A stretch of 19,142 bases of DNA from Anaerolineales bacterium (GCA_016928525.1 JAFGKO010000349.1:1-19142); one strand, 5' to 3'. Numbered from the stretch's first letter, positions 6,686-14,667 are shown. Notes: generated by a model not told the origin, from the letters alone. Numbers and translations are program-made.

Positions 6686-7062
6686 TCCTCGCCGAAGAAC
6701 AAATCCCACCAGAGCTGCCAGTTTGGTTTGGGAGTTGGAATAGGGGTAGGTTCGATGTTCGTTAGCACAGGCTCGCCCTCATCCCCCAGGATGCTGACCG
6801 GATGGTCCCCTTCTTGAATCATGTGCCCTTCGCTGCGCGCTTGTTCCTCGACGATCTGGTCAGAGCTGGCATTGGAAACCTGGGTTTCCAATGCGACCCT
6901 GGTCAATGAGACTTGTGTTGCTTCCGCACGAGTGATAACGGCCTGGCGATTGAGGCGGTCAAGTTTTTCCAGGCGCGAGTTGAAATCTACAATTATGACG
7001 ACCAGGAATAAAACTCCTGCAATTACAGCCACGCGACGCCAGTCGATGGGTAGGTGTTTCAT
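6682..7062 (-). CDS. FtsB/DivIC-like septum formation initiator protein
   Basis: 126-aa bitopic membrane protein. A short cytoplasmic N-terminus is followed by one membrane helix (about residues 11-27), a coiled coil (about 28-65) and the DQIVEEQARSEGHMIQEGDHPV segment (68-89), which matches the end of the FtsB/DivIC domain. A Pro/Thr-rich linker and a Trp-rich C-terminus follow. Family members link FtsL and FtsQ/DivIB in the division complex. Sequence alone does not separate FtsB from DivIC. It is divergent from rplI and overlaps lysA downstream by four bases. Confidence 0.82.
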   Translation of the reverse strand: MKHLPIDWRRVAVIAGVLFLVVIIVDFNSRLEKLDRLNRQAVITRAEATQVSLTRVALETQVSNASSDQIVEEQARSEGHMIQEGDHPVSILGDEGEPVLTNIEPTPIPTPKPNWQLWWDLFFGEE

Positions 7063-7090
7063 GGACTTATCTTACCCTCTGTTGCAAAGG

Positions 7091-7119
7091 TTGGCAAGAA
7101 GCAAAGCCTCTGGTACAAT
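7091..7119 (+). promoter_or_regulatory. Sigma70-type promoter of the rplI operon
   Basis: TTGGCA (7091-7096), 17 bases, then TACAAT (7114-7119), a close match to the vegetative consensus. The transcript would start near 7126 and carry a leader of about 75 bases, which may hold r-protein regulation but shows no clear structure. Confidence 0.7.
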
Positions 7120-7199
7120 TCGCCGCCGAGCGTTGTACCCTTCGCTCAAATACTGCCGCGCTTTGTGGCAAAACTATCCCCAGAAAGGGCTTGAATGAA

Positions 7200-7838
7200 A
7201 TGAAAGTAATGCTGGTTAAGGACGTTTACAAATTAGGCCGCGCAGGCGACGTGAAGAGGGTCGCCGATGGGTATGGCCGCAATTTTCTTATCCCCCAGGG
7301 ATTGGCCGTGTTGGCTACCCCCGGCGCGTTGAAGCAGGTTGAACGCATCCGTTCGCAGGCACAGATCCGCCGTGCGGAGCAGAACCAGGAACTCAAAGGC
7401 CTGGCGGATGAAATCACTGGCGTTGTGTTGACCTTCGCTGCCAAAGCCGGTGAGACTGGCAAACTATACGGCTCGATCACCACGCAGAATGTGGCTGACG
7501 CTTTGCAGGGGAAGACCCGTTACGAGGTCAAGCGCCACCAGATCGATATGCAGCCCATCCGCAACCTGGGTGAGTTCACCGCCAATGTTCGCCTGACCAT
7601 GGACCTGGTGCCTGAGATCAAGATCATAGTCCATCGTGAGGGCGAGGTCGCGGAAGATATTGCACGAGCAGAAAAACCTGCTGTGGAAAGAGCCCTGGTT
7701 GCCGAAGCGGTTGTGGAGGAAGCTCCTGCTGTGGAAGAGACGATAACAGAGGAAGAAGCGCCTGCCATGGAAGAGTTTCAGGTTAGCGAAAGCGAAGAAA
7801 CCGCTGCGGACGAAGCTTCTGAAGTAGTCGAAGAATAA
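7200..7838 (+). CDS. rplI: 50S ribosomal protein L9 with long acidic tail
   Basis: Binds 23S rRNA at the base of the L1 stalk and helps keep the reading frame. The N-terminal domain has the family signature (KVMLVKDV, then GDVKRVADGYGRNFLIPQGLA), followed by the long connecting helix (ALKQVERIRSQAQIRRAEQNQEL) and the C-terminal domain ending near residue 147. I take the ATG at 7200 because L9 proteins begin M-K-V; an upstream in-frame TTG at 7191 would add three residues. AAAGGG lies 10 bases before it. Beyond the usual length of about 148 residues there is a tail of about 65 residues very rich in Glu and Ala, without Lys after its first few positions. Confidence 0.95.
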   Translation: MKVMLVKDVYKLGRAGDVKRVADGYGRNFLIPQGLAVLATPGALKQVERIRSQAQIRRAEQNQELKGLADEITGVVLTFAAKAGETGKLYGSITTQNVADALQGKTRYEVKRHQIDMQPIRNLGEFTANVRLTMDLVPEIKIIVHREGEVAEDIARAEKPAVERALVAEAVVEEAPAVEETITEEEAPAMEEFQVSESEETAADEASEVVEE

Positions 7839-7858
7839 TTTCTAAAACACTTGGACAT

Positions 7859-7897
7859 CATCACCGGTTTATCCCGATGTTTGGGGGGCCGGTGATG
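7859..7897 (+). terminator. Hairpin after rplI, weak terminator or attenuator
   Basis: A 9-bp perfect stem catcaccgg/ccggtgatg (7859-7867 with 7889-7897) with a 21-base loop lies between rplI and the RodZ-like gene. It is followed by TTGTGTT rather than a clean T-run, so partial termination is more likely than full. Confidence 0.4.
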
Positions 7898-7925
7898 TTG
7901 TGTTAAGCAGTAAAATAGTTCTAGC

Positions 7926-9602
7926 ATGACAGAAACTATTGGGCAACGACTCAAAAAAGCGCGCGAATTCCGCCACCTGACCCTTGAGAAGGCTGCGGAG
8001 GCCACGCGAATCCGAATGCAATACTTGCAGGCCCTGGAATCCGACGATTTTTCTGCCATGCTGTCCCCGGTGCAGGCGCGCGGTTTTTTGCGAAATTATG
8101 CCCAGTATCTGGATCTCGACCTCGATCAAATGGTCGAGGAGTTGCGTGCCGGACATCCGGAGTCTGAGGCGGAAGTGTTTTTTGAAGGGGAAAAAACAAA
8201 ACTAGCGCCGGAACCGGAAGCACCAGAGCCCGAAGTTGAAGCGGAGGAACCACAAGAAGAATCGTCAACAGAACCATTCTGGCAGACGTGGCTGAAGCGT
8301 GTCAAGCGCGAAGTAGGGGAAGCGGATGAAGAGTCTGTATCCCAACCGGATCCTTCGACAGCCCTTCGACAAGCTCAGGGCAGCGAATCGGGACGAAGCC
8401 CGGAGCCTGCCACCGTTTCGGAGCCGGATTCAATTCTCGAAACGGATGCAAGCCAGGGCGTCGAGAAGGAAGCGACCGGGGAAGAAGCCGAAGCTGAGAT
8501 TAGGATTAAGGCCAAGCCGTCATTCCTGGAATGGGCCAATATTCGTGTTGCCCGTAAAGGGACAGATATACCGACTACGACGGTATTAGATCGTGAGCCG
8601 CCCGAACCAGAGCCTGAACCCCAATCCAAAACCTCTGCTGAATCCCCACTTTCGTCGCAGGAAATCATCAATGAAATTGGCCTGCAATTGCGCTTGCGAC
8701 GCGAGATGCTCAGCCTGACGCTGGATGAAATCGAACGGCATACGCGCATGCGTGCGCAGTTCATGGAAGCGCTGGAAAAAGGCAATTTCGACGAATTGCC
8801 CTCGCCCGTGCAGACACGCGGCATGCTCACCAACTATGCCAGCTTTTTGGACCTGGATGTTGACGCCTTGCTATTGCGCTTTGCCGATGCGCTTCAGGCG
8901 CGCCATCGAGAACGGCACCCTGAAACACCTGCCCGGCGACGTGGGCAACCTAACATCCCGGAAAGCTTGCCAGCGTTGCGCAGCTATATTGCAGGCGATC
9001 TGGTCTTTGGCATTGGGATGGTGTTGTTGCTGATTGTATTCTCCGTTTGGGGAATTTCGAGAGTGATCGCATTGCAATCCGAACAAGAGGCGGAAGTGCA
9101 GGCCGAAGCGACCGCACCCTCCATCTCCGAAGCGCTGATCGGCACGCCAGTGGAAACGGTTATATCAGAAGTGACACTCATCCCCGCTGAGGATACGCCG
9201 ATACCGGGTCTGCCCGAAGGGACGGTTGAGATCCTAACCCAGGCTGTCAACGTGAATGTACAGGTCAATATTGTGGCAATCGAGCGTGCATATTTACGTG
9301 TGATTGTGGATGGCGAAGTCGCCTTTAATGGCCGCACAATCCCCGGTAATGTTTACCCGTTCGATGCTGAACAAAGCATAGAGGTCTTGGCGGGGAATGG
9401 CGCTGCATTGCGTGTAGTATATAATCAACGGGACATGGGATTGTTGGGCGGCTTCGGGCAAGTTGCCAGTTTCATTTATACGATAGATGAAATCCTGGTA
9501 CCGACCCCGGAGGTGCCGCCCACAGCAACTCTGACACCTTTTATTTCGCCAACGCCGTCGATTACACCCTCCCCGACCATTGCGCCTACTGGAACGCCCT
9601 GA
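7926..9602 (+). CDS. RodZ-like membrane protein with two helix-turn-helix domains
   Basis: 558 aa. Residues about 1-70 form a Cro/RodZ-type HTH (IGQRLKKAREFRHLTLEKAAEAT, then SPVQARGFLRNYAQYLDLD). Residues about 246-325 repeat the same domain (IGLQLRLRREMLSLTLDEIERHT, then SPVQTRGMLTNYASFLDLD). An acidic, low-complexity linker separates them. One membrane helix follows (about 358-382), then a beta-rich outer domain like the RodZ C-terminal domain (about 440-530) and a Thr/Pro-rich tail. RodZ links MreB to the cell-wall elongation machinery; one HTH is the norm, so the doubled domain is unusual. The linker contains a palindromic repeat read through in frame (8361-8381). The operon partners are rplI upstream and rimO downstream. 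A purely regulatory role is less likely given the membrane helix. Confidence 0.85.
   Translation: MTETIGQRLKKAREFRHLTLEKAAEATRIRMQYLQALESDDFSAMLSPVQARGFLRNYAQYLDLDLDQMVEELRAGHPESEAEVFFEGEKTKLAPEPEAPEPEVEAEEPQEESSTEPFWQTWLKRVKREVGEADEESVSQPDPSTALRQAQGSESGRSPEPATVSEPDSILETDASQGVEKEATGEEAEAEIRIKAKPSFLEWANIRVARKGTDIPTTTVLDREPPEPEPEPQSKTSAESPLSSQEIINEIGLQLRLRREMLSLTLDEIERHTRMRAQFMEALEKGNFDELPSPVQTRGMLTNYASFLDLDVDALLLRFADALQARHRERHPETPARRRGQPNIPESLPALRSYIAGDLVFGIGMVLLLIVFSVWGISRVIALQSEQEAEVQAEATAPSISEALIGTPVETVISEVTLIPAEDTPIPGLPEGTVEILTQAVNVNVQVNIVAIERAYLRVIVDGEVAFNGRTIPGNVYPFDAEQSIEVLAGNGAALRVVYNQRDMGLLGGFGQVASFIYTIDEILVPTPEVPPTATLTPFISPTPSITPSPTIAPTGTP
8361..8381. repeat. Interspersed palindromic repeat inside the RodZ-like gene
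   Basis: GCCCTTCGACAAGCTCAGGG plus C is an imperfect palindrome of a sequence type I recognise as dispersed in many bacterial genomes. It is preceded by a partial copy (ccttcgaca, 8352-8360). It is read through as STALRQAQG, in a linker where such an insert does no obvious harm. Confidence 0.65.
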
Positions 9603-9647
9603 AATGATTTATGATAGCAGATTGAAACGAATCATTAGCGGTATAAA

Positions 9648-11003
9648 ATGACAAAAACAAACGTATTCCACCTTGTTTCCCTGGGTTGTGCGAAAAATAC
9701 GGTCGACTCTGATTCGATGGCGCAATTGCTCATGCGTGATGGCTATCGGGGCACAGATGACCCCCAAAAAGCCAACGTGCTGATCGTCAATACCTGCGGC
9801 TTCATCGGCCCGGCCAAAGACGAATCCTTTGAAATGTTGCGTGAACTGGCTGAGATCAAACGGGACGGACAACTGCTTATTGCGGCGGGTTGCCTGACCC
9901 AGCGCTACGGCGCGGAAGTGGCCCAAAAAGTTCCGGGCATCGATGGCGTGCTCGGCACTCGTCGCTGGATGGACATCGTTCAGGTGGTGCGTGAATTGCG
10001 CACCACAGCTCACCCTGAGCCGCTCTATCATTTGCCGGGCGAAGCTGTAACCGTTGGCACTGACGAGCAAAATACCTTGCGTGCCAGTGTGGCCGGCGCA
10101 AGCGCATATCTCAAGGTGGCGGATGGCTGCCGCCGTCCGTGCGCATTCTGCGCCATCCCGCTTATCAAAGGTACGGCAGTCAGCCGCCCAGTGGAGACCA
10201 TCCTCGATGAAGCCCGCCGCCTGCGGGACACAGGCGTACATGAGTTGGTCCTGATCGCGCAGGACACCACTGATTATGGTCACGACCTGGGGATGAAAGA
10301 TGGTCTTGCCTTTCTGCTTGAGCAACTGACCGAAGCTGTTCCCGATTTAAACTGGATTCGTATCATGTACGCTTATCCCGGCTACGTCACCGACCGGCTG
10401 ATTGATGTGATAGCGGGCCGGGAGCAGATCCTGCCTTACCTCGATATGCCGTTGCAACACGCGCACCCTAAGACGCTCTATCGCATGAAGCGCCCCTCCA
10501 ACATCGATTGGGTGCATAGGACACTGGGCAAGATGCGCGCTAAAATTCCAGACTTATCCATCCGCACTACCTTCATCGTCGGCTACCCCGGCGAATCGGA
10601 CGAAGAGTACCAGGCGCTGGTGGACTTCGTGGACGAAATCCGCTTCGACCGCGTGGGGACGTTCCAGTTCTCGTTTGAAGAAGGGACGACTTCCGCGCCG
10701 CTCGGCGACCCCGTGCCTGCTGCCGTCAAACAAGCACGCTTCGAGCGCCTGATGGAACTCCAGCAGGGCATCTCGATGCAGATCAACCAGTCCTATGTGG
10801 GCAAGACGTTGGATGTGCTGGTCGAGGGTTTCGATAACGGCATCTCTGTCGGCAGAAGTTATCGGGACGCACCCGAGATCGATGGTCTTGTCTTTATCGA
10901 GGGCAAGCTCGAACTGGGTCAGATCGTCTCGGTCCGTATTACGGGAGCGATGGCCTACGACCTGACTGGCGTCCCGGCTGCGCAGGAGCCCATCAAACTA
11001 TAG
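9648..11003 (+). CDS. rimO: Ribosomal protein S12 methylthiotransferase RimO
   Basis: Radical SAM enzyme that adds a methylthio group to the conserved aspartate of ribosomal protein S12. The N-terminal UPF0004 domain begins VSLGCAKNTVDSD, which separates RimO from MiaB; its cluster cysteines are C14, C50 and C82. The radical SAM cluster is C161-x3-C165-x2-C168 (CRRPCAFC). A C-terminal TRAM domain (about 385-447) completes the fold. Length of 451 aa is normal. It follows the RodZ-like gene by 45 bases on the same strand, so it is probably in the same transcript, and ends at a clear terminator. Confidence 0.95.
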   Translation: MTKTNVFHLVSLGCAKNTVDSDSMAQLLMRDGYRGTDDPQKANVLIVNTCGFIGPAKDESFEMLRELAEIKRDGQLLIAAGCLTQRYGAEVAQKVPGIDGVLGTRRWMDIVQVVRELRTTAHPEPLYHLPGEAVTVGTDEQNTLRASVAGASAYLKVADGCRRPCAFCAIPLIKGTAVSRPVETILDEARRLRDTGVHELVLIAQDTTDYGHDLGMKDGLAFLLEQLTEAVPDLNWIRIMYAYPGYVTDRLIDVIAGREQILPYLDMPLQHAHPKTLYRMKRPSNIDWVHRTLGKMRAKIPDLSIRTTFIVGYPGESDEEYQALVDFVDEIRFDRVGTFQFSFEEGTTSAPLGDPVPAAVKQARFERLMELQQGISMQINQSYVGKTLDVLVEGFDNGISVGRSYRDAPEIDGLVFIEGKLELGQIVSVRITGAMAYDLTGVPAAQEPIKL

Positions 11004-11037
11004 TTTGTTGCTTCTGCATATTTAGACGTTCAAATCA

Positions 11038-11076
11038 ACAGGCACACCGAAATCAACCGGTGTGCCTGTAAATTTT
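11038..11076 (+). terminator. Rho-independent terminator after rimO
   Basis: A 12-bp perfect stem (11038-11049 with 11058-11069, arms acaggcacaccg/cggtgtgcctgt) with an 8-base loop is followed by AAATTTTC. It closes the rplI-rodZ-like-rimO unit. Confidence 0.8.
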
Positions 11077-11090
11077 CAATAAAACGGGGT

Positions 11091-11133
11091 GTGGGGTGTT
11101 TCGGAAAAGTCACGCCCGTCCAAAATACCCCAC
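11091..11133 (-). terminator. Possible terminator of the murJ operon
   Basis: gtggggtgttt (11091-11101) can pair with aaataccccac (11123-11133) with one G-U pair. On the minus strand it is followed after six bases by TTTT. The right arm forms part of the shared block at 11122-11157, so the hairpin may be incidental to that repeat. Confidence 0.4.
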
Positions 11134-11157
11134 TTCCCCCATATTTTTAAGATGATA
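11122..11157 (+). repeat. Shared intergenic block, copy B
   Basis: TACCCCACTTCCCCC, then an AT-rich stretch and GATACTT, in the same order and spacing as copy A at 3966-4015 (CACCCCACCTACCC ... GATACTTTT). It sits between the ends of two convergent genes, which argues against a promoter role for this copy. Confidence 0.4.
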
Positions 11158-11171
11158 CTTGTGCCTGACGT

Positions 11172-11687
11172 TTACGCTGCTCTCGCAAAAGCCGTTGCCG
11201 CAAGAATTAGAATGGAGAGAGCAATGTTCAAGCGTAACAGCAGGGTTTCCCGCTTTTGCAGGCGCTTGACTTCTGCTTCGTCTGCTTGTCCCTTTTCAAT
11301 GCGCATCAAACCGCGACGAATGGCTGGCAGCACTTCCCATGTCTGGATCGCGCTGACGACGATCATCAGGATGACGAACGTATGTTTGGTCAGGATTGCC
11401 AGCGACCATTGTCCACTCGTGGAAAGGAAACCATTGTAATGCGGGTTGACGCTTAGCTGGAACAGTCCCGTCGCGATCAGGATCGCCAGGCTGAACCAGG
11501 CCAACGGTTCCAATCGGCGTTGTATGCCTTCGATGAAAGCCAATTGGTCAGCAGGTTTTAGCACGCGTTTGGCTACTGGCAAAACGAGAATGGCGATCGC
11601 AGCCAACCCGCCCAGCCAGGCGACGGTGGCCAACATGTGCAGCCAGAAAACCAGCGCTATCGCCCAGGTTGGCGGGGTTGCGAGCAT
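11172..11687 (-). CDS. CopD-like membrane protein
   Basis: 171 aa with four membrane helices (about 8-36, 59-77, 96-118, 148-168). The first helix motif WLHMLATVAWLGG and the third helix KHTFVILMIV resemble the CopD domain (PF05425), whose helix-embedded histidines may bind copper or heme; H17 and H101 would be candidates. It is the last gene of the murJ-TPR-CopD-like unit, nine bases after the stop of the TPR gene. No other copper gene is nearby, so a role in copper resistance is not supported by context. No clear SD is seen, so translation may be coupled. Confidence 0.72.
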   Translation of the reverse strand: MLATPPTWAIALVFWLHMLATVAWLGGLAAIAILVLPVAKRVLKPADQLAFIEGIQRRLEPLAWFSLAILIATGLFQLSVNPHYNGFLSTSGQWSLAILTKHTFVILMIVVSAIQTWEVLPAIRRGLMRIEKGQADEAEVKRLQKRETLLLRLNIALSILILAATAFARAA

Positions 11688-11696
11688 GGATTACGG

Positions 11697-12830
11697 TTAT
11701 GGTAACTCTGCTGTTGGCGGCACTTCAGTGGTCGGTGGGACCTCTGTTGTTGGTGGCGCTTCTGTCGTTGCCACCGGGATTTCAGCCGTCACTGCCGGTG
11801 TGTCTGTCACGACCGGGATGATTTCCGTGGGCGGATAGCAAGCCAGGTAAGCTTGGTTGGCTCTTCCGGCAACCTCAGCATCGAGTTGGCCGGCAGCCTG
11901 GGCGGCCTGGTATTGCTCATAGGCTTCACAATACTGTTCTTCACCGTATAATTGATCCCCGTAGCTCATCGCTGCAATCCGGTAACGCTCCGTGGCGGTC
12001 ATGGTGCCATCCCAGATACCTGAGCCGTTCAACTGGGCAAAGTACTCTGCGGTAAGTTTCCAGTCCAATTCCCAAAAGCTGGCGGCGGTAATGTAAAAAC
12101 GTGCGTTATCCCGTAGGACGTGAGCCACATTATCCAGGGGCGCAAAGCGTTCGGCTAGCGTCAACTCGTAGATGCCCCCTTCCAGGTTGCCAGCTTGGAT
12201 GAAATCCACGCCAAGGTTGCGCAGCGCAAAATAGTACATGCCGTCCACTTCGACTGTGTGGAAAGCGGCATCTTTCCGGCGCAGGGTGTCCAGAACCACC
12301 AAAGCGTTCTGCCATTGACCGGCAGCGACCAATTGCTTCGCCTGTGCGAGCAAGCCTTCGTAATTTGTATCGTCTACGATCAATTCAGGGGTGGGGGAGA
12401 CCACGGGGGTAGCGGTTGGTACAGTGGACAGGACCATCACCTCGGTCAATTTATCCATCGCACCAGGGAAGGATGGGTTGATGCCGATGATATATTCCAG
12501 GCGTGTTTTAGCCGCGTTGTAATTGCCAAATTGGATGTCTACCAGGGCGCGTGAGAACTGGTCGCTCAATTGTTGGGCGACCAATTCTTCTTGTGCTCTC
12601 TCACGTATCCCAATTCCGCTCCGGTATCCGCCAAATACGCCCAGGCCGATGATGAGCAGGAAAATGAGAATATTCAGGAGAAAACTTCCTATACGCCCTG
12701 CTAATTTCCTTTTTGGCCTGGGTTTGATTTCTTGTGTGGATTCTTCCGGTTCCTGGGCAGGATCCTGATTTTGTGTATTAACAGGCTGTGTCGCCTTAGT
12801 AGGCTGAGTGTTATCGATGGTTTCAGACAT
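11697..12830 (-). CDS. Single-pass membrane protein with TPR-like outer domain and Pro/Thr tail
   Basis: 377 aa. A Gln/Glu/Thr-rich cytoplasmic N-terminus with a basic KPRPKRK patch precedes one membrane helix (about 47-68). The outer part consists of helical pairs such as ALVDIQFGNYNAAKTRLEYIIGINPSF, AKQLVAAGQWQNALVVLDTL and FIQAGNLEGGIYELTLAERFAP, which look like divergent tetratricopeptide repeats. A linker rich in Pro/Thr (about 134-148) and a C-terminal tail with tandem PPTTEV units suggest a flexible, possibly glycosylated extracytoplasmic end. Function is unknown; TPRs imply protein binding. It starts 21 bases after murJ, so it is likely cotranscribed and may assist envelope assembly. 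Confidence 0.75.
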   Translation of the reverse strand: MSETIDNTQPTKATQPVNTQNQDPAQEPEESTQEIKPRPKRKLAGRIGSFLLNILIFLLIIGLGVFGGYRSGIGIRERAQEELVAQQLSDQFSRALVDIQFGNYNAAKTRLEYIIGINPSFPGAMDKLTEVMVLSTVPTATPVVSPTPELIVDDTNYEGLLAQAKQLVAAGQWQNALVVLDTLRRKDAAFHTVEVDGMYYFALRNLGVDFIQAGNLEGGIYELTLAERFAPLDNVAHVLRDNARFYITAASFWELDWKLTAEYFAQLNGSGIWDGTMTATERYRIAAMSYGDQLYGEEQYCEAYEQYQAAQAAGQLDAEVAGRANQAYLACYPPTEIIPVVTDTPAVTAEIPVATTEAPPTTEVPPTTEVPPTAELP

Positions 12831-12851
12831 GGGGCGAATTATACCGCAGCG

Positions 12852-14357
12852 TTACAGATTGAACAGCAAGCGGACTTCATTCCAGATGATAGGTAGTACG
12901 ATCAAGCCACCAGCGGTGATCCCGATCAATGCGGTGAGGATGGCCCCACCTGGGAGCATCAGGGCCAGGCTGTAAGCTGCTGAGGCTCCGATCAGGCTGG
13001 CGACCAGCCCCTTGAACAGGGACCCGCGTACCATCGTCCGTTCGGGCAGTCGCTTGTTGAGCCACACAAACAAGACCACGGCTTCAACTGTGACGGCGAT
13101 TTCTGCGAAAGCGATGGCCGGCGCGCCGATCTCCGGGAAAAGGAGTATGGCTGAAACGCCGATCCCCAGATAAACAACCAGCCGAATCAGAACGCTCCAT
13201 ACGGGTGGCCAGGGCTCCTGACGAGCATAGAATGCCCGTACCAGGGTTTCCTGCACGGCGTAACCGGCCAGGGTCAGCAGGTAAACGCGCGCTGTCCAGG
13301 TCAGCAGGGTGGAACTGGCTTCGTCGAAGCCGAAGACGCCGCGCACCAACGGATGCAAACCTGCGGCCATCACGGCTGCAACCGGCAGGGTTAACGAGAT
13401 CAATATTCGCAGCGCCTTTTCGACCGTTTGACGGAAGCCGGCCCAATCTTGTCCCGCTGCGAATTCCGAAAGCGTCGGCAGGATGGCGATGGCGATGGCC
13501 GTCCCGATCAACGTCTCGGGTACCTGCATGATCATCCAGCCGTAGGTCAGCGAAGTGACTGCGCCCACCTGCCCGGTGCGCGAGGCCAGGTTGTCGCGCG
13601 CAATCACGATCAGTTGGATGCCGCCCATGGTCAGCAGGCGCGGTCCCATCAATTTGAGCGCAGAGAGCAGCCCGATGTCGCGCAGGTCGAGCGAGGGCGT
13701 CCAGCGAAACCTGTACTTGATCATGGCCGGGACCTGGATGAGCAGGTGCATGAATGCGCCCAGAATGACGCCATAGACCAGCCCGTGGATGCCGTAGCGC
13801 GGCGTGAAGTACAACGCGCCGATGATCTGCCCAACATTGTACAGGATGGGTGCCATGGCAGGCAGCAGGAAATGCTGGTTGGCCTGTAGGCTGGCCATGA
13901 CCAGGCCGCTGATAGAGAAGATGATGGTGGCGATCAGGTTCAGGCGCATCAGTTCGGCCATCAGTTGGCGTTGTTCCAGGCCAAAGCCGGGAGCGATGCC
14001 TAGCTCTGCATCCACAATCTGCTGGGCAAAGATGGCGATGATAATCGCTGCAAAAGCTGTGGCCGTGAAAGCCAGGTTGGCGACGCGCGAGAATAAGTCC
14101 CAGGCAGCGGCGCGGCCTTTTTTCGTCAGGTATTCGCTCATCAGCGGGATGAAGGCCATCGCCAGCGCGCCGCCGGAGATGAGCGCGAAGAGCACGTCTG
14201 GCAGGTTGTTGGCCGCGTTGAAGGTGTCCAGCAGGTGGATCGAGTCGCGGTATTGGCGCGAGATGATGCCGGTGCGCACGAACGCGAGCACTTTATCGAG
14301 GCCGAAAAAGAAGCCGATCAACAGGGAGGTGCGGCCCAGGAAGGAGATTTTTTTCAT
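12852..14357 (-). CDS. murJ: Lipid II flippase MurJ
   Basis: 501-aa polytopic protein of the MviN/MurJ family in the MOP exporter superfamily; it moves lipid-linked peptidoglycan precursor across the membrane. Fourteen hydrophobic segments are expected and the hydrophobicity along the length is consistent. Family features include the N-terminal FGLDKVLAFVRTGIISRQYR region, the NAANNLPDVLFALISGGALAMAFIPLMSEY stretch with its conserved PD and GAL...AF motifs, and later basic residues in loops. The ATG at 14357 lacks a recognisable SD, because a palindromic repeat begins 9 bases upstream (14366). Translation may start weakly or without SD. It is followed closely by the TPR and CopD-like genes on the same strand. 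Confidence 0.92.
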   Translation of the reverse strand: MKKISFLGRTSLLIGFFFGLDKVLAFVRTGIISRQYRDSIHLLDTFNAANNLPDVLFALISGGALAMAFIPLMSEYLTKKGRAAAWDLFSRVANLAFTATAFAAIIIAIFAQQIVDAELGIAPGFGLEQRQLMAELMRLNLIATIIFSISGLVMASLQANQHFLLPAMAPILYNVGQIIGALYFTPRYGIHGLVYGVILGAFMHLLIQVPAMIKYRFRWTPSLDLRDIGLLSALKLMGPRLLTMGGIQLIVIARDNLASRTGQVGAVTSLTYGWMIMQVPETLIGTAIAIAILPTLSEFAAGQDWAGFRQTVEKALRILISLTLPVAAVMAAGLHPLVRGVFGFDEASSTLLTWTARVYLLTLAGYAVQETLVRAFYARQEPWPPVWSVLIRLVVYLGIGVSAILLFPEIGAPAIAFAEIAVTVEAVVLFVWLNKRLPERTMVRGSLFKGLVASLIGASAAYSLALMLPGGAILTALIGITAGGLIVLPIIWNEVRLLFNL

Positions 14358-14365
14358 AATTGGTT

Positions 14366-14456
14366 ATGTCATTGCGAGGGGCGCTCCTTGCCCCGTGGCA
14401 ATCTCCTCACCTTTGGGAGATTGCTTCGTCGGCCTGCGGCCTTCTCGCAATGACAT
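14366..14456. repeat. 91-bp nested palindromic repeat (REP/MITE-like)
   Basis: Outer arms atgtcattgcgag (14366-14378) and ctcgcaatgacat (14444-14456) are exact inverted repeats; inner arms gcaatctcc (14398-14406) and ggagattgc (14416-14424) form a second hairpin. I recognise the TCATTGCGAGG...GGAGATTGCTTCGTC type as dispersed in many bacterial genomes. It fills almost the whole gap between murJ and the small four-cysteine gene. Confidence 0.85.
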
Positions 14457-14459
14457 CGA

Positions 14460-14645
14460 CTAATGGTGATGCTCAGCCGGCGCGCCAAAGTTCTCTGCGC
14501 CGGGCAATTTCCCGGCCAGGTTGGCGGGTTTGTGGATGAGAACTGGCAGACATTGCGGGCAGATGTAAATTTCGTTGCTTTGATATTTGATGGTCAATAG
14601 AGGTTTTTCTTGTTCGCTTGCATTGCAGTTCAAGCAGGCAGTCAT
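14460..14645 (-). CDS. Small four-cysteine (zinc-ribbon-like) protein
   Basis: 61 aa. Two CxxC knuckles, C4-C7 (CLNC) and C29-C32 (CPQC), separated by 21 residues with a short beta-rich stretch, are the layout of a zinc ribbon. The C-terminus ends in Glu-His-His-His, which might bind a further metal ion. A strong SD AAAGGAG stands 7 bases before the ATG, so I consider it a real gene despite its size. No family is recognised. It lies downstream of the SDR gene on the same strand with a hairpin between them. Confidence 0.72.
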   Translation of the reverse strand: MTACLNCNASEQEKPLLTIKYQSNEIYICPQCLPVLIHKPANLAGKLPGAENFGAPAEHHH

Positions 14646-14667
14646 TTGCGGTCTCCTTTAATGAAAT

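Noticed and set aside
7120..7199. Riboswitch or r-protein leader structure before rplI
   Set aside because: The 75-base leader shows only short, unconvincing pairings and no known riboswitch core.
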